Origin: CAVRTM01 sp963696105
GTDB taxonomy: Bacteria > Actinomycetota > Actinomycetes > Actinomycetales > Dermatophilaceae
DNA: 64,000 nucleotides
Direction of reading: 5' to 3'
Assembly: GCA_963696105.1 (NCBI GenBank)
Contig: CAVOIP010000004.1
Coordinates: forward strand, 124,001 to 188,000
Within the stretch, counting starts at the first letter, position 1; every line of letters begins with the position of its first letter. The notes under the pieces were generated by a model. The model searched no databases, was not told where the DNA came from, and saw only the letters and a program-made list of their open reading frames with translations. The translations under genes were made by a program, and so were the position numbers. Positions 43,547 through 52,771 of the stretch are shown piece by piece.

Positions 43547-45931
43547 ATGACCATCACCGATCTGACGACACAGCGGCTGGACCTGGCCGGCACCCGGGCG
43601 TTCAGCGCCCCGGGTGCCGGCGGGCCGCGCCGGGAGACCCTCACCACGTTCGGCCGGGACTGGCTGCAGGACATCTGGTCGCGGGCCACCCGGGGCAGCC
43701 GGGTCGAGGGCGTGGCGCTCGCGGCCGTCGGCAGCTTCGCCCGCCGGGAGGCCGGGCCCCTCAGCGACTTCGACCTGGTCCTGCTGCACTACGGCCGCTC
43801 CCTGACCACCACGGAGGTCACCGAGCTCGCCGACCGGCTCTGGTACCCGATCTGGGACGCCGGCGCTCGGCTCGACCACAGCGTCCGCACCGTGACCCAG
43901 TGCCGCAGCGTCGCCTCCGGTGACCTGGCCGCGGCGGTCGGCCTGCTGGACCTGACCTGGGTGGCCGGCGACCAGGAGGTGGTGACCGCCACCCGGGCCA
44001 CCCTGGCGCACGACTGGCGCGGCAACGCCCGCAAACGGCTGCCGCAGCTGATCGAGTCCGTCGAGGAGCGGCATGCCCGCCACGGCGACCTGGCTCAGAC
44101 CGCTCGAGCCGGACCTGAAGGAGTCCGGGGCGGGCTGCGCGACATGACGGTGCTGCGGGCGCTGACGGCCGCGTGGCTGGCCGACCGCCCGCACGGCGAC
44201 ATCGACCGCGCCTACGCCGCCCTGCTGGACGTCCGGGACGCCGTCCACGTGGTCACCGGCCGTGGCCGTGACCGGCTGGGCAAGGAGGACCAGGACAGCG
44301 TCGCTGCCCTGCTCGGCCAGCCCGACTCGGACACCCTGCTGACCGGGGTCGTCACCTCGGCGCGGACCATCGCCTACGCCCTGGACGGGACCGTACGCCG
44401 CGCCGCCCAGTCCCAGCGGGCCCGCACCCTGCGGGTCGGCCCGCGCCGGCCGCAGCTGACGCCCCTCGGCTACGGCCTGTTCGAGCACGACGGCGAGATC
44501 GTGCTCGGCGGCTCGGCCGACCCGTCCGCCGACCCCCTGCTGGTGCTGCGGGCGGCGCTGGTCTCGGCCCGGCAGAACTGCCGCTGTCACCGGCCACCAT
44601 CACCAACCTGGCCCGGTCGGCGCCGCTGCCGACGCCGTGGCCGCCGGTCGCCCTCGCGCTGTTCGGCGACCTGCTGGCCGCCGGGCCCGGGCTGATCCCG
44701 GTGTGGGAGGGCCTGGACCTCGCCGGCGTCGTGGAGTCCTGGATCCCGGAGTGGGCCGACGTCCGCAGCCGCCCGCAGCGCAACCCGATCCACCGGCACA
44801 CCGTGGACCGGCACCTGATCGAGACCGTCGTGCGCGCGACCGGCCTCGTGCGGGACGTCGACCGGCCCGACCTGCTGCTGCTGGGCGCCCTGCTGCACGA
44901 CATCGGCAAGGTCGCCGGCGCCCACGACCACTCGGCGGTCGGCGCGCCCGTCGCCGCGCGGATCCTGCACCCGGATGGGGCTGCCCGCCGCAGGAGGTGG
45001 CCGTCGTGCGGACGCTCGTGCGCGAGCACCTGACCCTCATCGACCTGGCCACCCGGCGTGACCCCACCGACCCCCAGACCCTCGTCGCGGTGCTGGCGGC
45101 GGTCGGCGGCAGCCGCGAGCATGCTCGAGCTGCTGCGGGCACTCACCGAAGCCGACGCCAGCGCCGCCGGCCCGGCCGCCTGGACCGACTGGCGGGCCCA
45201 GCTGCTGGCCCGGCTCGTCGACGGGGCCAGGGCCGCGATGGGCGAGGACCACCAGCCGGAGGCGCCACCCCGGCAGTCCCCGGAGGTGGTGACCGACGCC
45301 ATCGTCGCCAGCGTCGTCGCGGGGGAGCCGCACGTCGTCGTCCGCACCCTCGCCGGCGCCCACCGGGTGGACGTGTTCGACCGGGACCGGCTCGGCCTGT
45401 TCGCCGACACGGCGGGCCTGCTCGCCGCGTCCGGCCTGGTGGTCCGGACGGCGGTCCTGCGCACCTACGAGGGCATCGCGGCCGACCAGTGGCAGGTCGA
45501 GTCACCCGGTGGCGACGCCCCGGACGCCGTCGCGCTCGCCCGCGGCCTGCGCCGTCTCGCCGACGGCGACCGCTCGCCGCTGCAGTCCCTGGAGCGGCGC
45601 CGGACCCCCGGCCGTACGGCGAGCGCGCTCGCCGCCTCCGGCTCACCGGGCCAGACCCGGGCCATGGTCGTCCCGCACGCCTCGGAGGACGCCACGGTCA
45701 TCGAGGTGCGGGCGGTCGACCGGGTCGGGCTGCTGCACGAGATCGGCATGACGTTCGCCCGGGCCGGGCTGAGCGTCCGCAGCGCCCACATCGCCACCTA
45801 CGCGGGCCAGACGCTCGACACGTTCTACGTCACCGAGTTCGGCGGACGCAGCCTGCCGCCGGCCCGCGTGGCGCAGGCGGTGTCCATGCTGATCGACGCG
45901 TGCGACGGAGGTGCTGTCCCGGGGAGGATAA
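43547..45931 (+). CDS. glnD: [Protein-PII] nucleotidyltransferase/hydrolase GlnD (several frameshifts)
   Basis: ATG 43547. Nucleotidyltransferase motif VGSFARREAGPLSDFDLVLLH near residue 65, linker domain, then HD phosphohydrolase HTVDRHLIETV...LLGALLHDIGKV and two ACT domains (DVFDRDRLGLFADTAGLLAA and VRAVDRVGLLHEIGMTFARA). Frame breaks near 44571 (missing G), 44968, 44985, 45120 (extra C) and 45910 (extra G); correcting all gives about 790 aa ending at TAA 45929-45931, just before the ffh start. As given, the ACT region runs in frame into ffh. It modifies and demodifies PII in response to glutamine. Confidence 0.85.
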
Positions 45932-45933
45932 CC

Positions 45934-47589
45934 TTGAGCCTCGTGTTCACCAGCCTCTCTGACCGCCTGACCGTCACCTTCAAGAGCCTGCGCGGCAAGG
46001 GCCGCCTCTCCGAGTCGGATGTCAACGCGACGATCCGGGACATCCGGATCGCGCTGCTCGATGCCGACGTCGCGCTCCCGGTGGTGCGGCACTTCACCTC
46101 CGCCGTGCGGGAGCGTGCGCTCGGTGCCGAGGTCAGCGGCGCCCTGAACCCGGCCCAGCAGGTCGTCAAGATCGTCAACGACGAGCTGGTCTCGATCCTC
46201 GGTGGCCAGACCCGCCGGATCGCCTTCGCCAAGAACCCGCCGACGGTGATCATGCTCGCCGGCCTGCAGGGGTCGGGCAAGACGACGCTGGCCGGCAAGC
46301 TGGCGCGCTGGCTCAAGGACCAGGGCCACACCCCCATGCTGGTCGCGGCCGACCTGCAGCGCCCCAACGCCGTGACCCAGCTGCAGGTGGTCGGTGAGCG
46401 GGCGGGCGTGCCCGTGTTCGCGCCGGAGCGGGGCAACGTCTCCGGCTACGACGCGGCGCTGGAGTCCGGTGAGGGCACCCGTTCCTTCGGCGACCCCGTC
46501 GTCGTCTCGCGCCAGGGCATCGAGCAGGCCCGCGCGCGCCAGCACGACGTGGTCATCGTCGACACCGCCGGCCGCCTCGCCATCGACGAGAACCTCATGC
46601 AGCAGGCCGCCGACATCCGCGAGGCGATCCAGCCCGACGAGGTCCTGTTCGTCATCGACGCCATGATCGGTCAGGCCGCGGTCGAGACGGCCCAGGCCTT
46701 CCAGGCCGGCGTCGACTTCACCGGCGTGGTGATGACCAAGCTCGACGGTGACGCCCGCGGTGGCGCGGCGCTGTCGGTGGCCACGATCACCGGCCGGCCC
46801 ATCATGTTCGCCTCGACCGGTGAGAAGGTCGAGGAGTTCGAGGTCTTCCATCCCGACCGGATGGCCTCGCGCATCCTCGACATGGGCGACGTCCTCACGC
46901 TGATCGAGCAGGCGGAGCGGGCCTTCGACCAGGGCCAGGCCCAGGAGATGACGCGCAAGTTCCTCGAGGACGAGGACTTCACGTTCGATGACTTCCTGCA
47001 GCAGATGGCCGCCATCAAGAAGATGGGCTCGCTCAAGGCGATGCTGGGGATGATGCCCGGCATGGGTCAGATGCGTGAGCAGCTCGACGCCCTCGACGAG
47101 GGGCAGTTCGACCGGGTCGAGGCGATGGTCCGCTCGATGACGCCGTTCGAGCGCACCCACCCCAAGCAGATCAACGGCTCCCGCCGCGCCCGCATCGCCC
47201 GTGGGTCGGGGGTCACGGTCTCCGAGGTCAACCAGCTGCTCGAGCGGTTCACCGACGCCCAGAAGATGATGCGCTCGATGCGACGCGGCGGCGGCCCCGG
47301 CATCCCCGGCATGCCGGCCATCCCCGGCATGGGCGGCGGCGCGCGCAAGGGCAAGCAGCAGCAGCGCAAGAAGGGCAAGAGCGGAAACCCCGCCAAGCGT
47401 GCCGCCGAGGAGAAGGCCGCCCTGGAGCGGGCGGCCGGCGCCCGGACCGCGGCCGCCAACGCCGCGTTCTCGGCGCCCGGGTCGGCGCTCGGCGCCGGTG
47501 GCCCGCAGGGCGCCCCGGACGGCGGCGACGCCCCGGACCCGGCCGGCCTCGAGCTGCCCAAGGGCTTCGAGAAGTTCCTCGGCCGCTGA
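45934..47589 (+). CDS. ffh: Signal recognition particle protein Ffh
   Basis: 551 aa from TTG 45934, well placed after GGGGAGGA; GTG 45943 is the alternative. N domain FTSLSDRLTVTFKSLRGKG, G domain with GLQGSGKTTLAGKLA (about 109), DLQRPNAVTQLQ, DTAGRLAIDE, TKLDGDARGGAAL, then the Met-rich M domain (MLGMMPGMGQMREQ, HPKQINGSRRARIARGSG). The C-terminus has a Gly/Lys extension and ends LPKGFEKFLGR. Binds signal sequences and 4.5S RNA, and docks on FtsY. Confidence 0.95.
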   Translation: MSLVFTSLSDRLTVTFKSLRGKGRLSESDVNATIRDIRIALLDADVALPVVRHFTSAVRERALGAEVSGALNPAQQVVKIVNDELVSILGGQTRRIAFAKNPPTVIMLAGLQGSGKTTLAGKLARWLKDQGHTPMLVAADLQRPNAVTQLQVVGERAGVPVFAPERGNVSGYDAALESGEGTRSFGDPVVVSRQGIEQARARQHDVVIVDTAGRLAIDENLMQQAADIREAIQPDEVLFVIDAMIGQAAVETAQAFQAGVDFTGVVMTKLDGDARGGAALSVATITGRPIMFASTGEKVEEFEVFHPDRMASRILDMGDVLTLIEQAERAFDQGQAQEMTRKFLEDEDFTFDDFLQQMAAIKKMGSLKAMLGMMPGMGQMREQLDALDEGQFDRVEAMVRSMTPFERTHPKQINGSRRARIARGSGVTVSEVNQLLERFTDAQKMMRSMRRGGGPGIPGMPAIPGMGGGARKGKQQQRKKGKSGNPAKRAAEEKAALERAAGARTAAANAAFSAPGSALGAGGPQGAPDGGDAPDPAGLELPKGFEKFLGR

Positions 47590-47600
47590 GCGGTGCCGGC

Positions 47601-47630
47601 AGGGCCGACAGAGCCGACAGAGCCGACAGG
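47601..47630. repeat. Short 10-bp tandem repeat after ffh
   Basis: GCCGACAGAG-type units occur about three times in the intergenic stretch, ending in GCCGACAGGG. A small slippage repeat; no function evident. Confidence 0.6.
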
Positions 47631-47736
47631 GCCCCCGCCCTCTGCCGCCGGTCCGGGCGGCCGGAGCCTGCCGGTCTGCCCGGGTGGGTGTGCGACACGT
47701 CGGGCCGGTAGCGCGCCGGCTCGATAGGGTCGGGCG

Positions 47737-48828
47737 ATGACCACGCCGATGCTGCACGTCCGCGGACAGGTCCTGCTCGGCCCGGACGAGGTCCGCGACG
47801 AGCTGTGGGTCGTCGGCGGCCGGGTCACCTTCGACCCGCCGTCCGCCGGCGCCGACGTCGAGACGGTGACGGGCTGGGTGTTGCCCGGCCTGGTCGACGC
47901 CCACTGCCACGTCGGCCTCGACGCGCACGGCGCCGTGGACCGGGCCACCAGCGAGCAGCAGGCGCTGCGCGACCGCGAGGCCGGCACCCTGCTGATCCGT
48001 GACGCCGGCTCGCCGGCCGACACGCGCTGGGTGGACGACCGCGAGGACCTGCCGCGCATCGTCCGGGCCGGGCGGCACATCGCCCGCACCCGCCGCTACA
48101 TCCGCAACTTCGCCCACGAGATCGAGCCCGAGGACCTCTCGGCGTACGTGCGGCAGGAGGCCCGCCGCGGTGACGGGTGGGTCAAGCTGGTCGGTGACTG
48201 GATCGACCGGGACACCGGCGACCTGGCGCCCTGCTGGCCGCGCGGAGGCGCTGGTGGCGGCGGTCGCCGCGGCGCATGCCGAGGGGGCCCGGGTGACGGC
48301 ACACTGCTTCGGCGAGGAGTCGCTGCGGGACTTCGCCGCCGCCGGCATCGACGGCATCGAGCACGCCACGCGGGCTGCAGGCCGACACCATCGACACCTT
48401 CTCGGCGCAGGGCATCGCCATCGTCCCGACACTGGTCAACATCGACACCTTCCCGGCCATCGCCGGGGCCGCGGAGGGCAAGTTCCCGGCCTACGCCGCG
48501 CACATGCGCGACCTGCACGCCCGCCGCTACGAGACGGTGGCGGCCGCCCACGACGCCGGCGTGCCGATCTTCCTCGGGACCGACGCCGGCGGTTCGCTGC
48601 CGCACGGGCTCGTCGCGGCGGAGGCCGCCGAGCTGGTCAAGGCCGGGCTGTCGGTCGCCGAGGTCCTGGACGCGGCCACCTGGGGAGCCCGCCGCTGGCT
48701 GCGGCGGCCGGGGCTGGTCGAGGGCGAGAGCGCCGACCTGGTCGTCTACCAGGACGACCCGCGCAAGGACATCGCGGTGCTGGCCGCGCCGTCGCACGTG
48801 CGTCCTGCGAGGACGCGTTGCCTGCTGA
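47737..48828 (+). CDS. Amidohydrolase-family protein (three frameshifts)
   Basis: ATG 47737. WVLPGLVDAHCHVGLDAHG holds the metal-binding HxH; later EGARVTAHCFGEESLRDF, AGIDGIEHAT, VPIFLGTDAGGSLPHG and EVLDAATWGARRWLRRPG complete an imidazolonepropionase/prolidase-type amidohydrolase. Three +1 shifts near 48241, 48371 and 48801, each cured by dropping one C, move the frame 1-2-3-1 and end at TGA 48828, about 363 aa. The substrate is unknown. All shifts are insertions, as elsewhere in the window. Confidence 0.8.
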   Translation: MTTPMLHVRGQVLLGPDEVRDELWVVGGRVTFDPPSAGADVETVTGWVLPGLVDAHCHVGLDAHGAVDRATSEQQALRDREAGTLLIRDAGSPADTRWVDDREDLPRIVRAGRHIARTRRYIRNFAHEIEPEDLSAYVRQEARRGDGWVKLVGDWIDRDTGDLAPCWPRGGAGGGGRRGACRGGPGDGTLLRRGVAAGLRRRRHRRHRARHAGCRPTPSTPSRRRASPSSRHWSTSTPSRPSPGPRRASSRPTPRTCATCTPAATRRWRPPTTPACRSSSGPTPAVRCRTGSSRRRPPSWSRPGCRSPRSWTRPPGEPAAGCGGRGWSRARAPTWSSTRTTRARTSRCWPRRRTCVLRGRVAC

Positions 48829-49414
48829 GCCCGCACCCCTGCGCGCCGAGAGCGCGCGGATCCGGGTGGGGACGGTCGAGCCCGGCGACCTCGCGTCGTA
48901 CCCGCTGGCCGTCGAGCAGTCCCGGGCGCGCCTCTCGCAGTGGAACCCGGTCGACCCCGACGACCTGGGCCGCCACCTGGCCGCGCAGAGCCGTGACCAC
49001 CGCACCTTCGTCCTGCACGCCAGGGCGCCGCAGGGCAGTGCACGACCTGGTCGGCAAGGTCAACGTCACCAACGTCACGCGCGGGACGATTCCTGTCCGC
49101 CTCGATGGGCTACGACGCCTACGACCCGTATGCCGGGCGCGGCCTCTTCGCCGAGGGCCTGCGGCTGGTCGTGGGGCTGGTCCTCGCCGCGGAGCCGGCC
49201 GGCATGGGGCTGCACCGCCTCGAGGCCAACGTGCAGCCGGGCAACACCGTGTCCGCAGGCCTGCTGCGGTCGCTGGGCTTCCAGCACGCAGGCAGCTTCC
49301 CGCGGATGCTGTGGCTGCCCGACGCGAGCGGCCGGGAGCGCTGGCGCGACCACGACTCCTACGTGATGACGGCCGAGGACTGGCCGGCTCCGCCGTACGC
49401 GCCGCCGCGACCAC
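48818..49414 (+). CDS. GNAT-family N-acetyltransferase (frameshifted)
   Basis: It probably starts at TTG 48818 (GAGGAC upstream), overlapping the amidohydrolase end. IRVGTVEPGDLASYPLAVEQ, VGKVNVTNVTRG, SMGYDAYDPYAGRGLFAEGLRLVV, then the GNAT end GLHRLEANVQPGNTVSAGLL and LGFQHAGSFPRMLWL match the RimJ/RimL type. Single extra bases near 49037 and 49089 break the frame. No stop is found in its frame before the next domain begins, so it may be fused to the P-loop region that follows. Substrate unknown. Confidence 0.75.
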
Positions 49415-49423
49415 GGCCGGACG

Positions 49424-49852
49424 GTGGTGCTGGTCAACGGCCGCCCCACGGCGGCGCGGACCGACCTGGCGCGCGCGCTCGCGGTCGAGCTGTCGCTGCC
49501 GCTGCTGTCCCAGGACCTGGCCGCCCGCGGGGCGGCCGACGAGGCGCTGTGGGCGATGCTGGGGGCCTCGCCGGCCGGCGGTGTCGTGGACTGCTGGCTC
49601 GAGCCGCAGGCCGCGCCGTTCGTGGCGGCCGTGCTGGCACGCGCCGGCTACGCCCTGGGCGACGTCCCGGAGGTGTGGTGTGACGGTCCGGCGCGGCCGG
49701 GGGGCGACGCGGCGGGGCCGTTGTGCGCCGGCCCGTCGACGCGTGTGGACACGACGGCTCCGGTGCCACCGTCGGCCGTGACCCGCCTGGCCCTCTGGGC
49801 GCGGGCGCACCGCGCCGGCGGGCTGCCGACGCGCGCGACGGTCCCCGGCTGA
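49424..49852 (+). CDS. P-loop kinase-like protein with degenerate Walker A
   Basis: 142 aa from GTG 49424. VVLVNGRPTAARTDLARALA aligns with the Walker A strand-loop-helix of small nucleotide-kinase-like ATPases (normally G-x-P-G/A-x-G-K-S/T), but the GKS/T is replaced by ART, so the invariant Lys is lost. LPLLSQDLAA follows as in shikimate-kinase-like folds, and VVDCWLEPQAAPFVAAVLAR suggests the second strand. ATP binding is doubtful. A one-base insertion near 49407 (CCG-C-GAC) would place it in frame with the GNAT gene. Possibly the C-terminal half of one protein. Confidence 0.6.
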   Translation: MVLVNGRPTAARTDLARALAVELSLPLLSQDLAARGAADEALWAMLGASPAGGVVDCWLEPQAAPFVAAVLARAGYALGDVPEVWCDGPARPGGDAAGPLCAGPSTRVDTTAPVPPSAVTRLALWARAHRAGGLPTRATVPG

Positions 49853-49858
49853 CGGCTC

Positions 49859-49880
49859 GCCACGGCGGTGCGGCCGTGGC
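49859..49880. terminator. Hairpin after the P-loop gene
   Basis: GCCACGGC (49859-49866) and GCCGTGGC (49873-49880) form an 8-bp perfect stem with loop GGTGCG, 6 bases after the stop. Confidence 0.5.
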
Positions 49881-49897
49881 GGACCACGATGCGAGAC

Positions 49898-49941
49898 ATA
49901 ACGACAGGTTATTTGACCCATAAGCATCACCGGCGTGAAAC
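49898..49941 (+). promoter_or_regulatory. Inverted repeat and promoter upstream of the ABC operon
   Basis: ATAAC (49898-49902) and GTTAT (49908-49912) form a perfect inverted repeat around GACAG, directly before TTGACC (49913-49918). A weak TGAAAC (49936-49941) lies 17 bp on. This AT-rich island is unusual here. It may be the operator of the Rrf2 regulator encoded after the operon; that link is inference. Confidence 0.45.
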
Positions 49942-50013
49942 TCCTAGTAGACCTGCAGGAAAGGACGCCGAGGCGCGTCCCGGCACCGCCAGTGCTGCAC
50001 CGAGGAGACCCCC

Positions 50014-51054
50014 ATGTTCCGTTCAGCCGCCCGCGTGTCCGCCGTCCTGGCCGTAGCGCTGGGAGCCGCCGGGGTGGCCGGCTGCGCCGGGGACTCCAGC
50101 GCCTCCGGTTCCGTCCCCGGGTCCGTGCGCGTGGGCTACTTCCCGAACGTCACGCACGCCACCGCGATCGTCGCCGACAAGGAGGGCTTGTTCACCAAGC
50201 ACCTCGGCGCGACGAAGCTGGAGGCGAAGACCTTCAACGCCGGACCCGCCGCCATGGAGGCCCTGAAGTCGGGTGCGATCGACGCGACGTACGTGGGCCC
50301 CGGTCCAGCCACCAACGCCTACATCAACTCCGGCGGCCAGGCCGTGACCGTCGTGGCCGGCGCAGCCACCGGCGGCACGTCGTTCGTCGTGGACCCCTCC
50401 ATCAGGACCGCCGCCGACCTCAAGGGCAAGAAGGTCAGCACCCCGCAGCTGGGCAACACCCAGGACATCGCGCTGCGCTACTGGCTCAAGCAGCAGGGGC
50501 TGAGCTCGGACCTGCAGGGTGGGGGCGACGTCAGCATCCTGCCGCAGGACAACGCCCAGATCCTCGACGCGTTCAGCCAGAAGCTCATCGCGGGGGCGTG
50601 GGTGCCGGAGCCCTATGCGACCCGGATGGTGAAGGCGGGGGGCAAGGTCCTCGTCGACGAGCGCAGCCTCTGGCCCGGTAGGACGTTCGCGATCACCGTC
50701 CTCGCCGTGCGCACCGACTTCCTCAAGGAGCACCCCAACACGGTCAAGGCGTTGCTGGCAGGGGACCTGGACGCGGCGGACTTCATCGCCAAGAACCCGG
50801 CGAAGTCACAGAAGGACGTCGGGAACGTCATCGCCACGGTGTCCGGCAAGCCGCTGAAGGCGGACGTCATCGCCGCCGCGTGGAAGCAGCTGTCCTTCAC
50901 CGTCGACCCGGTGCCCTCCTCGATCCTCGAGGGCGCCAGGCACGCCTACGCGGTCGGCATCCTGAAGAAGGAGCCCCAGCTGGGCAAGCTCGTCGACCTC
51001 ACCCTGCTCAACTCCCTGCTCAAGGAGCGCGGCAAGCCGGAGGTCACGTCGTGA
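50014..51054 (+). CDS. ABC transporter substrate-binding lipoprotein (SsuA/NMT1 family)
   Basis: 346 aa. Signal peptide with lipobox GVAGC (lipidated Cys about 25). VRVGYFPNVTHATAIVADKEGLF, ALKSGAIDATYVGPGPATN and AWVPEPYATRMV are SsuA/TauA/NMT1-type. It would capture a sulfonate, taurine or similar small anion outside the membrane and deliver it to the permease. The stop overlaps the ATPase gene (GTGA). Substrate class inferred from family and the Rrf2 neighbour. Confidence 0.85.
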   Translation: MFRSAARVSAVLAVALGAAGVAGCAGDSSASGSVPGSVRVGYFPNVTHATAIVADKEGLFTKHLGATKLEAKTFNAGPAAMEALKSGAIDATYVGPGPATNAYINSGGQAVTVVAGAATGGTSFVVDPSIRTAADLKGKKVSTPQLGNTQDIALRYWLKQQGLSSDLQGGGDVSILPQDNAQILDAFSQKLIAGAWVPEPYATRMVKAGGKVLVDERSLWPGRTFAITVLAVRTDFLKEHPNTVKALLAGDLDAADFIAKNPAKSQKDVGNVIATVSGKPLKADVIAAAWKQLSFTVDPVPSSILEGARHAYAVGILKKEPQLGKLVDLTLLNSLLKERGKPEVTS

Positions 51055-51842
51055 CGGCGGCCGGCGTGACCACCGCCGCGGCACCTCGCATCGAGGGTGC
51101 CGACCGCCCGGCAGTCGCCCTCGACCGGGTGACCAAGCGGTACGCCGGGAACAGCGGCGTCCTGGCCCTCGACGGCATCTCGCTGACGGCCCGGCCGGGG
51201 GAGTTCGTCTGTCTGGTGGGGGCCTCCGGCTGCGGGAAGTCGACGTTGCTCAACATCGTCAGCGGCCTCGACCGCCCCACGTCCGGCGATGTCGCCGTCG
51301 ACGGGCACGCCGCGCTGATGTTCCAGGAGTCGGCGCTGTTCCCGTGGCTGTCGGCCCTGGACAACGTGGCGACCCCGCTGCGGCTGAAGGGTGTCGGCCG
51401 CAGGGACCGCGAGGCCCAGGCCCGCGACTACCTGGCCGCTGTGCACCTGGCCGACTTCGCCGACCGGCGCCCGCACGAGCTCTCCGGCGGGATGCGGCAG
51501 CGCGTGGCCATCGCGCGCACCCTGGCGACCCAGGCGCCGGTGCTGCTGATGGACGAGCCGTTCGGCGCGCTCGACGCGATGACGCGCGACCTGCTGCACG
51601 ACGAGCTCGAGTCGATCTGGCGGCAGCGGAACCTGACCGTGCTGTTCGTGACCCACAACGTCCGCGAGGCCGTGCGCCTCGGGGACCGCGTGGTGCTGCT
51701 GTCCAGCCGCCCCGGACGGATCGTCCGGGAGTACGACGTGGAGTTCGACCGTCCCCGCCGGATCGAGGCCCCGGCCGTGTCCGCGCTGGCGGGGGAGATC
51801 ACGTCCGCGCTGCGCAAGGAGGTGTCCCGCCATGGCGCTTGA
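51051..51842 (+). CDS. ABC transporter ATP-binding protein (SsuB-like)
   Basis: 263 aa from GTG 51051. Walker A LVGASGCGKSTLLN, Q-loop LMFQESALFPWLS, signature HELSGGMRQRVAIARTL, Walker B LLMDEPFGALDAMTRD and switch His (FVTHNVREA). Typical nitrate/sulfonate/taurine-type importer ATPase. It overlaps the permease gene by 11 bases. Confidence 0.92.
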   Translation: MTAAGVTTAAAPRIEGADRPAVALDRVTKRYAGNSGVLALDGISLTARPGEFVCLVGASGCGKSTLLNIVSGLDRPTSGDVAVDGHAALMFQESALFPWLSALDNVATPLRLKGVGRRDREAQARDYLAAVHLADFADRRPHELSGGMRQRVAIARTLATQAPVLLMDEPFGALDAMTRDLLHDELESIWRQRNLTVLFVTHNVREAVRLGDRVVLLSSRPGRIVREYDVEFDRPRRIEAPAVSALAGEITSALRKEVSRHGA

Positions 51843-52689
51843 CACGCTGCAGGAGTCCGAGATCAGGGGACTGGACGCCCTCGAGACCGCCCAGGACGCC
51901 CCGGGCCGCTCCCGCGCGGTGTGGGCGTGGCTGTGGCCGAAGGTCGCGGCGGTCGTCATCGCCCTGGTCGTCTGGCAGGCCGTCGCGTTGTCGGGATGGA
52001 AGCCGTCGTACGTGCTGCCCGGGCCCGGACCGGTGCTCGCCGAGCTCGCCGCGCAGGTCGGCGAGGGCCAGCTCTGGCAGGCCGTCGCCATCACCTTGAC
52101 CCGCGGGGTGGTCGGCTTCCTCATCGCCACCGTCGTCGGGCTGGTCCTCGGCGTCGCCGTCTCGCGCTCGAGGATCCTGCGGGCCGCGATCGGGTCGATG
52201 ATCACCGGGTTGCAGACCATGCCCTCGATCGCGTGGTTCCCCCTCGCCATCCTGCTGTTCCAGCTCTCGGAGCAGGCGATCCTGTTCGTCATCCTCATCG
52301 GCGCGGTGCCCTCCATCGCCAACGGCGTCATCGGCGGCGTGGACTACGTGCCGCCGCTGCTCGTCCGGGCCGGCCGCAACCTGGGCGCCAGCGGGCTCCC
52401 GCTCTACCGGCACGTCGTCATCCCGGCGGCGCTGCCCAGCATCGTGTCCGGCCTGAAACAGGGCTGGGCGTTCGCGTGGCGCTCGCTGCTGGCGGGCGAG
52501 CTGATCGTGCAGATCGCCAACCGGCCGAGCCTGGGCCAGTTCCTGAGCCAGAGCCGCGAGTTCGGCGACACGACGTACATGATCGCGCTGATGCTCGTCA
52601 TCCTCGTGATCGGCATCGTCGTCGACGCGGTGTTCTCCTCGGTGGACAACGGCATCCGCCGGCGGCGGGGCGTCGTCGTGACCGGCTGA
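51832..52689 (+). CDS. ABC transporter permease (SsuC-like)
   Basis: 285 aa. About six membrane helices; the EAA-type coupling loop appears as AGRNLGASGLPLYRHVVIPAAL. Binding-protein-dependent importer permease of the SsuC/TauC/NrtB family. Last gene of the transport operon. Confidence 0.9.
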   Translation: MALDTLQESEIRGLDALETAQDAPGRSRAVWAWLWPKVAAVVIALVVWQAVALSGWKPSYVLPGPGPVLAELAAQVGEGQLWQAVAITLTRGVVGFLIATVVGLVLGVAVSRSRILRAAIGSMITGLQTMPSIAWFPLAILLFQLSEQAILFVILIGAVPSIANGVIGGVDYVPPLLVRAGRNLGASGLPLYRHVVIPAALPSIVSGLKQGWAFAWRSLLAGELIVQIANRPSLGQFLSQSREFGDTTYMIALMLVILVIGIVVDAVFSSVDNGIRRRRGVVVTG

Positions 52690-52771
52690 GCCGTCTTTGC
52701 CCCGAGGGCGCTTCGGAGCGATCCCCGGGTGCCGACGCCCCTGACCGGCCCGATGGGCCACACTCTGACCC

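Noticed and set aside
14737..48801. Programmed +1 frameshifting as the cause of the many shifts
   Set aside because: The sites share no slippery codon, stop codon or downstream structure, fall in about a dozen unrelated genes, and include deletions as well as insertions.
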